Assembly (NCBI RefSeq): GCF_003987015.1
Contig: NZ_PIPQ01000001.1
Location: 806,001-870,000 of the forward strand
DNA from: Aliidiomarina taiwanensis
GTDB lineage: Bacteria; Pseudomonadota; Gammaproteobacteria; Enterobacterales; Alteromonadaceae
DNA: 64,000 nt
Direction of reading: 5' to 3'
Positions 16,429 to 26,158 of the stretch are shown here, piece after piece. Every line of letters begins with the position of its first letter. Positions within the stretch are counted from its first letter, which is position 1. The position numbers and the translations under genes were made by a program. The notes beneath the pieces were generated by a model. That model searched no databases and was not told the origin of the DNA. It worked only from the letters and a program-made list of their open reading frames with translations.

Positions 16429-17570
16429 GCCAGCATCCTACGCTGAGCCTGGCTCGGGAATTAATTGCTCGCCCGTCCATAACCCCAGAAGATGCCGGCT
16501 GCCAGCAGCTACTTGGTGAGCGACTTTCTGCTTTAGGGTTTACCCTAGAAACCATGGTATTCGAAGACACCACAAACCTATGGGCTAGACGCGGCACAGC
16601 CGAACCGGTGTTTTGCTTTGCCGGCCATACGGATGTTGTACCGCCTGGCCCAGAAAAAGACTGGCATACGCCCCCCTTTACCCCAACAGATAAAGACGGC
16701 GTACTGTACGGCCGTGGTGCTGCCGACATGAAGGGCAGCTTAGCTGCTATGGTGGTGGCCGTAGAGCGTTTCGTACAAAACAACCCGGAACATAAAGGCA
16801 GTATTGCATTTCTCATCACCAGCGACGAAGAAGGCCCGTTTATTAATGGCACCACACGCGTGGTAGACACCTTAGAAGCACGCAATGAAAAAATAAACTG
16901 GTGCATTGTGGGCGAGCCCTCAAGTACAGACTATTGTGGTGATATGATTAAAAACGGCCGGCGCGGCAGCCTAACGGGCGACCTGACTATATATGGTATC
17001 CAAGGGCATGTTGCGTACCCGCATTTAGCTAAAAACCCTGTTCACAAAGCCGCCCCCGCCTTGGCAGCTCTTGCAAGTGAAGTGTGGGACACGGGGAATC
17101 ATGCTTTTCCGGCTACAACGTTTCAAATATCGAACCTTCATGCGGGCACAGGCGCAGGAAATGTAATTCCTGGCGAATTATCCGTGCAGTTTAATCTGCG
17201 GTATTCAACAGAAAGCACAGCCGAAGGCTTGATGGAACGAATTTCAGCTATATTGCAGCGATTTGACCTGAATTTTGATATTCAATGGACCCTCAATGGG
17301 CGCCCTTTTTTAACGGACGGCGGTCATTTACTTGCCGCTACCACAGCGGCGGTAGAAAAGGTCATTGGCCAAGCGCCTACACTGTCTACGGCCGGTGGTA
17401 CTTCCGATGGTCGTTTTATAGCCCCTACAGGGGCTGAAGTGATAGAACTTGGCCCTGTCAATAAAACCATTCATAAAGTAAATGAATGTGTGAGCCACCA
17501 AGACCTCATTCATTTAACAGATATGTATGAATACACCTTGGAGCATTTGTTATGCCCACTGCCGAAATAA
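16425..17570 (+). CDS. dapE: Succinyl-diaminopimelate desuccinylase
   Basis: 381 residues, M20 family. It hydrolyses N-succinyl-LL-diaminopimelate in the succinylase branch of lysine and meso-DAP synthesis. Metal and catalytic motifs are present: GHTDVVPPG near residue 66, [23 protein letters not shown] and the dimerisation domain with GRRGSL. The ATG overlaps yffB by four bases, and the 3' end overlaps the next peptidase gene by 19 bases. dapA elsewhere in the window belongs to the same pathway. Confidence 0.96.
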   Translation: MSQHPTLSLARELIARPSITPEDAGCQQLLGERLSALGFTLETMVFEDTTNLWARRGTAEPVFCFAGHTDVVPPGPEKDWHTPPFTPTDKDGVLYGRGAADMKGSLAAMVVAVERFVQNNPEHKGSIAFLITSDEEGPFINGTTRVVDTLEARNEKINWCIVGEPSSTDYCGDMIKNGRRGSLTGDLTIYGIQGHVAYPHLAKNPVHKAAPALAALASEVWDTGNHAFPATTFQISNLHAGTGAGNVIPGELSVQFNLRYSTESTAEGLMERISAILQRFDLNFDIQWTLNGRPFLTDGGHLLAATTAAVEKVIGQAPTLSTAGGTSDGRFIAPTGAEVIELGPVNKTIHKVNECVSHQDLIHLTDMYEYTLEHLLCPLPK

Positions 17571-18244
17571 ACCGGGCACATTTGTACGGTCTTAACGAGC
17601 AGCATTTAGCGCCCTGCTCTGCACATCCGCAGGACACGAGCGAGCAACCACTGTACCTGCACCCTGACGCTGCAGCGGCTTTTCAAGCCATGCAAACACA
17701 GGCGCAGGCCGAAGGTATAGACCTACGTATTGCAAGTGGATTTCGCAGCTTTGCTCGGCAGCAAGTTATTTGGGAGCGTAAATATCAGGCACCCACTCGT
17801 TGTCATATGTCCCCGCAAGAACGACTCGCAGATATTACCCAATGGTCGGCCTTACCGGGTACCAGTCGCCACCATTGGGGCACAGACTTAGACTTGTACG
17901 ATCATCAGCGCGTCGCTCGCTCCGATCTTGTGCTAGAGACATGGGAGTACGCACGTGGTGGCCCTTGTCATGCTTTATTCCTTTGGCTAGAACAACACGC
18001 GCCTCGCTACGGATTTTTCCGGCCTTACGACAAGGACCGAGGCGGGGTAAAGCCCGAGCCCTGGCATTGGAGCTTTGCACCCGTGGCCACAGACTATTTA
18101 CAACAGTTTGACGTTGATCAGCTCAAACGGGTATTACAGCAGAACCCCCTGCCTGGACTAGCGCCCACCGCTGATTATTTTGATGCATATATTGAGGCGT
18201 ATGTGCGACAATTTGTTTATCAAATTGCAGCACCACAAGGTTAA
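17552..18244 (+). CDS. M15-family D-alanyl-D-alanine carboxypeptidase (VanY-like)
   Basis: 230 residues. Zinc-peptidase motifs: S105-R-H107-HWG-TDL-D114 supplies two metal ligands, and PEPWHW near residue 170 gives the catalytic glutamate region and the third ligand. The substrate-contact segment [12 protein letters not shown] is also typical. No signal peptide is apparent, so it may act on cytoplasmic peptides such as recycled muropeptides, or be exported another way. It overlaps dapE by 19 bases, placing it in a DAP/peptidoglycan context. Confidence 0.85.
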   Translation: MPTAEINRAHLYGLNEQHLAPCSAHPQDTSEQPLYLHPDAAAAFQAMQTQAQAEGIDLRIASGFRSFARQQVIWERKYQAPTRCHMSPQERLADITQWSALPGTSRHHWGTDLDLYDHQRVARSDLVLETWEYARGGPCHALFLWLEQHAPRYGFFRPYDKDRGGVKPEPWHWSFAPVATDYLQQFDVDQLKRVLQQNPLPGLAPTADYFDAYIEAYVRQFVYQIAAPQG

Positions 18245-18257
18245 TAAGGAGTTTCGC

Positions 18258-18443
18258 ATGTTACCCACTTGGGCCATCATTGCCATTGTTGCCGTTATAT
18301 TTTTATTTATTATTGGCAATATTTTAATGGTAAAGGAAAGTGCAGATATGAAAATGCCTGACCTTCTTGGAAAGCAAAAGCAAGCTGAACAAGAAGCTCA
18401 GGCAAAACGTGAGCAAGCCTCACAAAGCCAGAAGGAAGATTAA
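18258..18443 (+). CDS. DUF2897-like single-helix membrane protein
   Basis: 61 residues: one N-terminal hydrophobic helix (about 4-24), the segment [17 protein letters not shown], then a strongly charged glutamine/lysine tail. This resembles DUF2897, of unknown function. AAGGAG at seven bases upstream fixes ATG 18258. It is the last gene of the yffB-dapE-peptidase unit, and its stop overlaps the purC stop on the other strand by four bases (TTAA). Confidence 0.7.
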   Translation: MLPTWAIIAIVAVIFLFIIGNILMVKESADMKMPDLLGKQKQAEQEAQAKREQASQSQKED

Positions 18444-19156
18444 GCGGGTAAAGGCACGCCTAACCGCTTGGCTACTTCTTCATACGCTTCCACTACGCCG
18501 CCAAGGCCTTGGCGGAAGCGGTCTTTGTCCAGCTTCTCACGCGTTTCTTTGTCCCATAAGCGGCAACCGTCAGGGCTAAACTCGTCCCCTAACACAATCT
18601 CGCCGTTGAATAAGCCAAACTCCAGTTTATAGTCCACCAGTAGCATGCCTGCTTCGTCAAACAAGGCTTGTAATACTTCGTTGACCTTTAACGTTAGGCG
18701 TTTCATTTCTGCTAATTGCTCGGCTGTTGCCCAACCAAATGCAATGGCATGGCTTTCATTGATCATCGGGTCGTGCAGCTCGTCGTTCTTAAGGAACAAC
18801 TCAAAGGTTGGGGGGGTTAGCGCCATGCCTTCTTCCACGCCTAAACGACGCACAAGGGAGCCCGCCGCGAGGTTTCGCACAACGCACTCTACTGGAATCA
18901 TGTCGAGATTTTTTACCAAGCTTTCCGTGTCCGACAGCAAGCGTTCAAGTTGTGTGGGTACACCGGCTGCCGTTAGCTTTTCCATAATAAAATGGTTAAA
19001 ACGATTATTCACCATTCCTTTGCGAGCGAGTTGCTCAATACGCTCGCCATCAAATGCGGAGGTGTCATCACGAAACTCAAGAATTAAAAAATTTGGGTCG
19101 TCCGTGGTATGAACTGTTTTAGCTTTACCGCGGTAAAGTTCGCTTTGCTTTTGCAT
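18440..19156 (-). CDS. purC: Phosphoribosylaminoimidazole-succinocarboxamide synthase
   Basis: 238 residues, the short bacterial form. It joins aspartate to CAIR in purine biosynthesis, using ATP. Recognised by [16 protein letters not shown], the [10 protein letters not shown] loop, [20 protein letters not shown], and LVDYKLEFG with [14 protein letters not shown]. It follows bamC by 27 bases on the same strand, matching the dapA-bamC-purC order of E. coli. Confidence 0.97.
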   Translation of the reverse strand: MQKQSELYRGKAKTVHTTDDPNFLILEFRDDTSAFDGERIEQLARKGMVNNRFNHFIMEKLTAAGVPTQLERLLSDTESLVKNLDMIPVECVVRNLAAGSLVRRLGVEEGMALTPPTFELFLKNDELHDPMINESHAIAFGWATAEQLAEMKRLTLKVNEVLQALFDEAGMLLVDYKLEFGLFNGEIVLGDEFSPDGCRLWDKETREKLDKDRFRQGLGGVVEAYEEVAKRLGVPLPA

Positions 19157-19183
19157 AATTTACTCTTCGCTGTCAGTTGCGCG

Positions 19184-20287
19184 TTACTGCTGATTGCTTA
19201 AAGCATCAGCAAACATTGGAAGCCAAGATTCTAGCATCTCGTCACTTAAAAGCTCACCGTCGATGCTTGGTGTGATATACACAGTGCCATCCACTTCATC
19301 AACGGAGAAGTTTACTTCTGTTCCTGCCTCAATACCAAGTGGACCTGTGGTAGACGAGTTCCAAAAGGCCAAAGCATGATACCAACGGCGCTTCCCAAAG
19401 GGTTCGTAGCTAGTGTAATACATACCTTCCGATTGGTTTAGGTCGGTCACTGTCAGTTGGTTTTTACTGAAAATACCCGGCAGTAATACCCAACCACTGT
19501 TGAAGTCCGTGTCCATGGTGAAAGCGGCATTCCCATTTTTAGTGGCGCCAATGGCCAGCACCACTTCTTGCTGGGCAAAGGCGGTCCGGTTCACCCGGTA
19601 CGAACGTTCCATGGCAATACTTATATTGTTCAATAAGTTCGCTTCAATGTTACGGGCAAAATTCATGGGCAGCGGCTGCTGCTCATTGTCGACAAAGTAC
19701 TTAGGAGCGGTCACTTTCGCTTCTAATTCGCCACTTCTGCCATGGCTTGCCATGTTCAAGTCCAGTTCTAAACCGTACTCTGACTCGGTGACAATACGCT
19801 CTCGAGAAATAAAGTTGGTAATACCCGAACGGCGAGTGGAGTCGACAACCTGACGAAAGGGTGCAACCACCAGGCGCTTCTCTTCCTCATCCACTTGGTA
19901 ATCAGCACCTAGCGTTTCAACCACTTGCACTACATGCTGCCATATACCTGCTTCTAAATTAGTAATGCTTTCTATCGCGTCAAAGAATATTTTTGATTCG
20001 CGGCTGCCCTCTTCTACTCGGCTACCGGGTGCAGCTGCAATCACTTGCATGGGCGGGCGAATGGGTACATTTTCACCTAATGCGGCTTGCTCTGGGTCCA
20101 CATGTATTTCAGGAATATAGTATTTATTGTCAGGCTTTTGTAACACCAGCTCTTGGGTGCCTTTCACCACTTCTTGTTTTTCAATATCAAGGTAGTCGAA
20201 ACTACCGTCGGCAACATTTCGCTGGCTGCTGCAAGCAGACAAAGCGAGTGCAGCAACACATACAGGTAAAATTAACTTAGCGTTCAT
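19184..20287 (-). CDS. bamC: Outer-membrane assembly lipoprotein BamC
   Basis: 367 residues. A lipoprotein signal with lipobox LSAC places the acylated cysteine at 19. The following unstructured N-terminal section (about 20-90), which in E. coli lies across BamD, includes the DYLDIEKQEVVKGTQELVLQ-like region, then two helix-grip domains. It is an accessory subunit of the BAM complex whose core, BamA, is encoded at 51-53.6 kb. Its ATG lies inside the end of dapA (11-base overlap), with GGAG just upstream, so translation is likely coupled. Confidence 0.93.
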   Translation of the reverse strand: MNAKLILPVCVAALALSACSSQRNVADGSFDYLDIEKQEVVKGTQELVLQKPDNKYYIPEIHVDPEQAALGENVPIRPPMQVIAAAPGSRVEEGSRESKIFFDAIESITNLEAGIWQHVVQVVETLGADYQVDEEEKRLVVAPFRQVVDSTRRSGITNFISRERIVTESEYGLELDLNMASHGRSGELEAKVTAPKYFVDNEQQPLPMNFARNIEANLLNNISIAMERSYRVNRTAFAQQEVVLAIGATKNGNAAFTMDTDFNSGWVLLPGIFSKNQLTVTDLNQSEGMYYTSYEPFGKRRWYHALAFWNSSTTGPLGIEAGTEVNFSVDEVDGTVYITPSIDGELLSDEMLESWLPMFADALSNQQ

Positions 20288-21176
20288 CGGTACTCCGTGG
20301 ATTTAATAAACCGGCGGCTTCTAAAGCTTCTTCGATTACTTTTTTACTCTCAAGTTCCGGAGAACAAAGAGGTAATCGATACACCTCAGTTAACCAACCT
20401 AAGCGCGCCATGGCCCACTTCACCGGGATAGGGTTTGCTTCAATAAACAAAATATCATGAATCATTTTCATTTGTGCATCTGCAGCTTCTGCCGTGGCTT
20501 TGTCGCCACAAGAAGCAGCACTGACCATTTGTTTCATGGCCTTGGGCATTAAGTTTGCTGTAACGCTAATGACACCATGACCACCTGCTAGCATAAATTC
20601 ACAGGCGGTTGGGTCGTCACCACTCAGTTGCAAGAAGTCATTACCACATAGTTCGCGTATTTGCTGCACTCGGCGTACGTCACCGCTCGCTTCCTTTATG
20701 CCGACAATATTTGGAATTTGTGCAAGTTGAGCCACAATTTCAGGTTCTAGGTCTGAGCAGGTTCGCCCCGGCACATTATAAAGGAGTTGAGGTAAGTCGC
20801 TGGCTTCAGCTATCAGCCGATAGTGTTCGTACAAGCCCTGCGCACTTGGTTTGTTGTAATAAGGGGAAACATTTAAAAAGCCATCCACACCCAAAGGGGT
20901 AATGCGTTCGGTAAGTTGTATTGCTTCGGCCGTTGCATTCGAGCCATTGCCCGCAACGACCTTAATACGCCCTGCGGCAATCTCCACCGTTGCACGGACA
21001 ACGTCCACATGCTCATCGTGAGTCAACGTGGTAGACTCACCCGTTGTACCTACAGAAACAATGGCATCAGTGCCTTGTTGAATGTGAAACTCAACTAAAT
21101 TTGCGAGTAATTCGTAATCAATATTACCCTGGGGCGTGAATGGAGTGACAAGTGCCACCATACTGCCAGTTAACAT
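20277..21176 (-). CDS. dapA: 4-hydroxy-tetrahydrodipicolinate synthase
   Basis: 299 residues, class I aldolase fold. It condenses pyruvate with aspartate semialdehyde at the start of the lysine/DAP branch. The Schiff-base lysine is K161 in GIKEASGD; Y133 (LLYNVPGRT) and the T44-T45 pair (GTTGEST) complete the catalytic triad region. It is the first gene of dapA-bamC-purC on the minus strand and divergent from bcp, with 127 bases between. Confidence 0.97.
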   Translation of the reverse strand: MLTGSMVALVTPFTPQGNIDYELLANLVEFHIQQGTDAIVSVGTTGESTTLTHDEHVDVVRATVEIAAGRIKVVAGNGSNATAEAIQLTERITPLGVDGFLNVSPYYNKPSAQGLYEHYRLIAEASDLPQLLYNVPGRTCSDLEPEIVAQLAQIPNIVGIKEASGDVRRVQQIRELCGNDFLQLSGDDPTACEFMLAGGHGVISVTANLMPKAMKQMVSAASCGDKATAEAADAQMKMIHDILFIEANPIPVKWAMARLGWLTEVYRLPLCSPELESKKVIEEALEAAGLLNPRSTDER

Positions 21177-21303
21177 AGCTGCTCCGTCCGGAATTTAGCG
21201 CATAATATTACGTTGACACGCAATTAATGACAAGGGTTCAACACATGCGAAATTATAATCGCTTGTAAAGCTAACCTTATAATTTTTAATACAGGAGTAA
21301 AAC

Positions 21304-21765
21304 ATGAAACATTTAAAAGAAGGCGATAAGGCTCCCGCGTTCACCTTATTGGATCAAAACGAAAATGAAACCACTCTCGCCTCTTTACTCGAACAAGGCC
21401 GTGTTCTGCTTTACTTTTACCCAAAAGCCATGACGCCCGGCTGTACGGTTCAAGCGCAGAACCTACGGGACCAAAAGCAAGCCCTCGCCGACAAAAACAC
21501 GATTGCTGTGGGCATTAGCATTGACGCACCGAAGCGCTTAGCTAAGTTTACCGAACGCGACGAGCTTAACTTTACCCTACTCAGTGACGAAGACCACGCC
21601 GTAGCAGAAGCCTACGGGGTATGGGGCTTAAAGAAGTTTATGGGGCGGGAATACGACGGCATTCACCGCATTAGCTTCTTAATTGAGCAGGACGGTACCA
21701 TTAGTAAAATATTCGATAAGTTTAAAACCAAAGACCACCACGAAGTGGTATTGGCAGCATTATAA
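21304..21765 (+). CDS. bcp: Thioredoxin-dependent peroxiredoxin (Bcp/PrxQ), 1-Cys variant
   Basis: 153 residues. The peroxidatic cysteine is C47 in the TPGCTVQ motif. The resolving cysteine that E. coli Bcp carries five residues later is glutamine (Q52) here, and no other cysteine exists in the protein, so it must work as a 1-Cys enzyme reduced directly by a partner thiol. It reduces hydroperoxides in the cytoplasm. AGGAG eight bases upstream supports the start. It is divergent from dapA and convergent with perM. Confidence 0.93.
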   Translation: MKHLKEGDKAPAFTLLDQNENETTLASLLEQGRVLLYFYPKAMTPGCTVQAQNLRDQKQALADKNTIAVGISIDAPKRLAKFTERDELNFTLLSDEDHAVAEAYGVWGLKKFMGREYDGIHRISFLIEQDGTISKIFDKFKTKDHHEVVLAAL

Positions 21766-21778
21766 GCTTCGCCTACAT

Positions 21779-21801
21779 GGCCAAGGGATTACCCCTTGGC
21801 C
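21779..21801 (+). terminator. Hairpin at the bcp/perM convergent junction
   Basis: GGCCAAGGG (21779-21787) pairs perfectly with CCCTTGGCC (21793-21801) around a five-base loop. It begins 14 bases after the bcp stop and is followed by a T-rich but interrupted stretch, so it is a plausible bcp terminator. It also spans the perM stop codon. Confidence 0.55.
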
Positions 21802-22877
21802 TTCACTTCTTTTACTTCCTCGTCTTGGTATAATTGACTAGAAAACGCAGCCAAAACCGCTTTCACTAAACTCGCCAGTGGAATCGCAAAGAACACACCC
21901 CAGAAGCCCCAAATGGCTCCAAACACCAGCACAGCAGCAATAATATAAACCGGGTGTAAACTGACCGCCTCCGAGAACAACAGCGGCACTAACACGTTAC
22001 CGTCTAAGGCTTGAATGACCAGGTACGCAATGAGTAGCCACGCCAAGGTAGGCGCCATACCAAATTGGAAAAGCCCCACCAAGGCCACGGGAATAGTGAC
22101 TACAGCGGCCCCAATATAGGGTACTAAAACAGAAAAGCCCACTAAGGTTGCGAGTAAGGCCGAATAGCGTAAATCAAATAACGAAAACACCACGAAAGTA
22201 ACGCCACCAACAATAACTACTTCTAACGACTTACCACGAATGTAGTTCATTATTTGCGTGTTCATTTCATGTCCCACCTGTTTTATAAGGCGGCGCTGCT
22301 CGGGTAGTACGCGTGAAAAGTGCCCTAGCAAAATATCCTTGTCTTTCAGCATAAAGAACACCATCAGCGGTACAATAATAAAATAAATAAGTAACGCAGC
22401 GATAATAAACAAAGTGTTCAGCGACTTGTCGACAAGTCCTTGGCCAATGCTCAGTAGGCGGGTATTAATACGTTGGGTAAACTCCACGACCTGGCTTTGT
22501 TCAATAAAGGCCGGCGCATACTCTTGTGCCGCTTCCATTAAGTCTTGCCACGCTTCAGCAATTAAAGGTAACTCTTTAAGTAGCGTGGTACTTTGTTGCC
22601 ACACCACAGGCACCAAAAACACCAGTAGCAAAATAAACACGGTCATAAATACCGCAAAGACCAGCAGTACAGCGGACAACCGGTTCATACCAACTCGCTC
22701 CAGAATACTCACAGGCCATTCCAGCAAATAAGCCAAAGCGACGGCCACCAAAACGGGCGCCAAAATGCTGCCCCAAAACATCAAAATGGCAAAGCTAATA
22801 ATAAGCAAAAGCGTTAAGGTCACTGTGTTCGGGTCGGCAAACCGGCGACGAAACCAGTTTTTTAAATAATCGAGCAT
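21789..22877 (-). CDS. perM: AI-2E/PerM-family membrane transporter
   Basis: 362 residues with about eight hydrophobic helices and the PerM/TqsA family pattern (PLMVFFMLKDKD, GFSVLVPYIGAAVVTIP, then NVLVPLLFSEAVSLHPV). Members export small molecules or act as Na+/H+ antiporters; the substrate here is undetermined. Position next to bcp and bepA matches E. coli perM (yfgO). AAGGA nine bases before the ATG supports the start. Confidence 0.85.
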   Translation of the reverse strand: MLDYLKNWFRRRFADPNTVTLTLLLIISFAILMFWGSILAPVLVAVALAYLLEWPVSILERVGMNRLSAVLLVFAVFMTVFILLLVFLVPVVWQQSTTLLKELPLIAEAWQDLMEAAQEYAPAFIEQSQVVEFTQRINTRLLSIGQGLVDKSLNTLFIIAALLIYFIIVPLMVFFMLKDKDILLGHFSRVLPEQRRLIKQVGHEMNTQIMNYIRGKSLEVVIVGGVTFVVFSLFDLRYSALLATLVGFSVLVPYIGAAVVTIPVALVGLFQFGMAPTLAWLLIAYLVIQALDGNVLVPLLFSEAVSLHPVYIIAAVLVFGAIWGFWGVFFAIPLASLVKAVLAAFSSQLYQDEEVKEVKAKG

Positions 22878-23078
22878 ACTGTATATATCCTTAAAACATC
22901 GCTTACATAAACAAAGGCACTAGCTCACAGCATAGCACTCAGGCACGGTTCGACATAGAAATGAGTTTCTCGTAAACTGCAAGCATTCTACTGTGTTCAG
23001 GGAACAGTTCCAAAGTTTGTTGGTCTGATGAGGCACTCTTTTTGGAAATGAATTACTACAAGGCCATTTAACACGCAC

Positions 23079-24611
23079 ATGACTCGACTTTTTGCTCGTT
23101 TTCGCACTGTTCATTCGCGTTTTGCCTTTAGGCAACGCCTACGAAAGCCACTGCTATGCTTTGCTGCCGCAGGCCTGAGTCTACTCGCAACGAACCCTAG
23201 CCTGGCTCAGCAGCACTACCAGCAAACGGGCAACGACATCCCTTCAATTGGTGTGGCAGGCGGCGTCACCATGTCCCTCGATCGGGAACGCATTTTAGGT
23301 GACTTCTATATGCGTGAAATTCGCAACCTCGCTCCTATGGTCGACGACCCTGTATTGCGCGAATACATAAACGATGTCGGCAATGGGTTGGTTCGCCATG
23401 CGAAAAACGTAAACTACCCATTTCACTTCTTTATTATTCGCGACGACAGCATTAACGCCTTTGCTTTTCTTGGCGGCCACATTGGTGTGCACACAGGGCT
23501 CATTTTAGAAGCGGAAGACGAGTCTGAACTTTCTGCGGTGCTTAGCCATGAAATAGCACACGTTACCCAACGCCATATAGCACGTAATATGGAGCGAATT
23601 GCGCAAAGCTCTTCTTACAGCATGGCACAAGTTATTGGCAGCATGGTACTCACCATGATCAACCCGGCTGTTGGCATGGCCTCTTTAAGCGCCAGCATTG
23701 CGGGCATGCAACAACGACAAATAAATTACACGCGTCAATTTGAATTGGAAGCAGACCGTGTCGGCATGGACACCTTGTATTACGCCGGCTATGACGCAGA
23801 AGGCGCCCCACGATTTTTTGGTCGGCTTGCGGCAAAGTACAGATACACCACAAAAATGCCGCAAATGCTAATAACCCATCCCTTGCCTGAAAGCCGCATT
23901 GCCGACACCCGCGCTCGCGCTATGCAATTTCCGCCACGCAACTTACCTCCCGCCTTGGGGTTTGAGCTAGCTAAAATGCGCATTCGTGCTCGCTATTCCA
24001 CCCGCTCGGCTGCCGACTTGCTGCTCGACCTACAAGCGGAAGAGTCCAAGGCCGAGCATCCGAACCAACGAGAAGCCATTCGCTATGGTATAGCCCTTGC
24101 CCTTTTTCAGTTAGAGCGTTACCCAGAAGCACTTGGTTATATTCAGCCTTTACGTGCTAGCGACAGTTTCAACTTGTTTTACTTAGACACACTGACAGAT
24201 ATCTTATTAAAGCTGAATCGCAGTGAAGAGGCTGTCGAATTACTAACCCAGGAGTTTGCCCGCCGCCCCGACAACCAAGTAATTACGCTGAATTTGGCCT
24301 ATGCCGCAAATGCAGCCAAGCAATACGACTTAACCCGTCGCGTACTGACCAACTTTCTCATTCATAATAAAAACGACATGCTGGCATGGCGCATGCTTTA
24401 CGAAGCCAATCAACAAAGTGACCGATCGGTAGAAATGCATGAGGCCTTGGCTGAAATATACGCTTTACGTGGCAATTTCCGCATGGCTATTGAAGAATTA
24501 CACAGCGCCATTAGTAAGACCCCCGAAGAGCGGCCTTTAACCCGCCACCGTCTGCAAGGTCGCATAGATCAGTTCAGACAGCTAGAAATTGAACGTAACC
24601 GCGTTTCGTAA
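23079..24611 (+). CDS. bepA: Periplasmic M48 metalloprotease/chaperone BepA
   Basis: 510 residues. A signal peptide (basic n-region, hydrophobic core about 24-37, likely cleavage after SLAQ) precedes an M48 zinc-protease domain with H157-E-I-A-H161 and the distal glutamate in FELEADRVG. The C-terminal 200 residues are TPR-like helices. BepA promotes LptD maturation and degrades stalled BAM substrates, so it acts with the BamA/BamC proteins encoded here. The gene is divergent from perM and followed by the yfgD-type reductase gene, as in E. coli. Confidence 0.93.
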   Translation: MTRLFARFRTVHSRFAFRQRLRKPLLCFAAAGLSLLATNPSLAQQHYQQTGNDIPSIGVAGGVTMSLDRERILGDFYMREIRNLAPMVDDPVLREYINDVGNGLVRHAKNVNYPFHFFIIRDDSINAFAFLGGHIGVHTGLILEAEDESELSAVLSHEIAHVTQRHIARNMERIAQSSSYSMAQVIGSMVLTMINPAVGMASLSASIAGMQQRQINYTRQFELEADRVGMDTLYYAGYDAEGAPRFFGRLAAKYRYTTKMPQMLITHPLPESRIADTRARAMQFPPRNLPPALGFELAKMRIRARYSTRSAADLLLDLQAEESKAEHPNQREAIRYGIALALFQLERYPEALGYIQPLRASDSFNLFYLDTLTDILLKLNRSEEAVELLTQEFARRPDNQVITLNLAYAANAAKQYDLTRRVLTNFLIHNKNDMLAWRMLYEANQQSDRSVEMHEALAEIYALRGNFRMAIEELHSAISKTPEERPLTRHRLQGRIDQFRQLEIERNRVS

Positions 24612-24675
24612 CGCTTTTACTTCGCCGGTCAATTAGGTAGTATCAGCCGCCCAACGCATAAATGAAGAGGATGCT

Positions 24676-25026
24676 ATGAGTTCTATCGTTATGTACCACA
24701 ACCCACGCTGCTCTAAAAGCCGCCAAACCCTGGCGCTTTTGCAAGAGCAAGGTATTGAACCCACCATTGTCGAGTACTTAAAGACCCCGCCTAGCAGCGA
24801 GGAATTAAGCCAGGTTTTAGCTGCCTTAGGTATATCCGCTCGGGAGATTATTCGGACAGGTGAAGAAGAGTACAAAACCCTCAATTTAGCCACATTTGAC
24901 GGCACTGAAGCAGAGCTGATTGCCCTTTTATGCGACCACCCGAAGCTCATTCAGCGCCCCATCGTGATAAACGGTGACAAAGCGAAAATTGGCCGTCCAC
25001 CTGAAGACGTTTTACAAATAGTGTGA
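24676..25026 (+). CDS. yfgD: ArsC-family (glutaredoxin-type) arsenate reductase-like protein YfgD
   Basis: 116 residues with the ArsC active-site segment YHNPRCSKSR (catalytic C12) and the RPIVINGDKAKIGRP substrate-binding arginine region. The family reduces arsenate using glutathione/glutaredoxin; chromosomal YfgD-type members outside ars operons may have other thiol roles. It lies 64 bases after bepA and eight bases before the DUF2069 gene, so it is probably in one unit with it. Confidence 0.88.
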   Translation: MSSIVMYHNPRCSKSRQTLALLQEQGIEPTIVEYLKTPPSSEELSQVLAALGISAREIIRTGEEEYKTLNLATFDGTEAELIALLCDHPKLIQRPIVINGDKAKIGRPPEDVLQIV

Positions 25027-25033
25027 GTACACC

Positions 25034-25444
25034 ATGAAATTACCTACCCACTCCGGGTTTTACCGCAAGCTCACTTTGGTGTGCTATTTGCCGCTCATTC
25101 TGTTTGTTGTTTTGTGGCAAACAGTACTAGCGCCGAGCGAGTTTATTAGTTTGCCCCTGGCATTCGTGCTGTTTGTGCTGCCTCTATTGCTACCCTTATA
25201 TGGCATTTTGAAGGGCAACCCTTACACACACGCCTGGGCAAACTTTATTCTTATGCTCTATTTCTTGCACGGTTTCACCACTATTTATACCTTGTGGGAA
25301 CGCAGGTACTTGCCTCTGATTGAGCTGCTGCTCACCACGGGCGCTTTTATTGGTGCCACCTACTATGCCCGCTACAAAGGCCGAGAGCTTGGCTTAGGCT
25401 TGAAGAAGAAACAAGTGGGCAACGCTGGGAAAATGCCCGACTAG
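25034..25444 (+). CDS. DUF2069 inner-membrane protein
   Basis: 136 residues with four predicted hydrophobic helices (about 14-31, 38-56, 66-83, 93-112) and the NPYTHAWANFILMLYFLHG segment characteristic of DUF2069. Function unknown. Co-directional with yfgD and convergent with hda, with only six bases between the stop codons. Confidence 0.8.
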   Translation: MKLPTHSGFYRKLTLVCYLPLILFVVLWQTVLAPSEFISLPLAFVLFVLPLLLPLYGILKGNPYTHAWANFILMLYFLHGFTTIYTLWERRYLPLIELLLTTGAFIGATYYARYKGRELGLGLKKKQVGNAGKMPD

Positions 25445-25450
25445 AGGTCC

Positions 25451-26158
25451 TTACAAGTTTAATACTTGCTTTACAAAGGGCAGCGTCAAGCGACGCTGCT
25501 CACGCATGGAAGCTTGATCAAGCGCATCCACGGTTTGCATTAATCCATGCATACCGCGACTTAAACGACCTAGTAAAAACTCGGCAACGTCGTCATTCAA
25601 TATCAATCCACGTGACTTCAAATGCAGCTTCAACGCTTGAATTTTTTCATTGTCATCCAAGGGAGCTAACTTAAATTGTGTCGCTGCCTGCAGCCGCGAC
25701 TGTAAGTCCGGTAACACAATTTGCATACTGCGCGCCGGCACCTTAGACGACCACAGCAAATGCCCTTCCTGCCGATCCATAAAACGGTTAATAAGAGCAA
25801 AAAGCGCTACGGACCACTCCGCATTGCTGGTCACTGCGTCTATATTGTCCAGGGCCAGTAACTGAGCTTCTTCTAACCCTTCTAAAAGGGCTGGCGACTG
25901 ATGCCGAACCGCTTCAAGGGGCACATACATAGCTACATCGCCACGGTTATGCACCATGTCGGTCATGGCGGATAAGAAGTGGGTTTTGCCCGCACCATCG
26001 GAGCCAACAATCGCCGTGTGCTGAAACGAGTGTGTGTCTAGCTCGCGAATGTAATTCACCGCCATTTCATTCGGCCCAGGCACAAATAAAGAAAACTGTG
26101 CCAACTCTGGAAGTTGTACAGGCAAAGTTAATTGTGAACTATTTTTCAGTGTAGCCAC
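25451..26158 (-). CDS. hda: DnaA regulatory inactivator Hda
   Basis: 235 residues, a DnaA-like AAA+ protein without the DNA-binding domain. The N-terminal QLTLPVQL (9-16) is a beta-clamp-binding motif; the Walker A is GSDGAGKT (52-59). Hda with DNA-loaded clamp triggers ATP hydrolysis by DnaA and prevents re-initiation. It overlaps the upstream DUF2066 gene by 13 bases, so the two are probably coupled. seqA, another negative regulator of initiation, lies 4 kb away. Confidence 0.93.
   Translation of the reverse strand: MATLKNSSQLTLPVQLPELAQFSLFVPGPNEMAVNYIRELDTHSFQHTAIVGSDGAGKTHFLSAMTDMVHNRGDVAMYVPLEAVRHQSPALLEGLEEAQLLALDNIDAVTSNAEWSVALFALINRFMDRQEGHLLWSSKVPARSMQIVLPDLQSRLQAATQFKLAPLDDNEKIQALKLHLKSRGLILNDDVAEFLLGRLSRGMHGLMQTVDALDQASMREQRRLTLPFVKQVLNL

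Noticed and set aside
24676..25026. Arsenic resistance operon
   Set aside because: The ArsC-like protein stands with bepA and a DUF2069 gene; no arsB, arsR or acr3 gene accompanies it.
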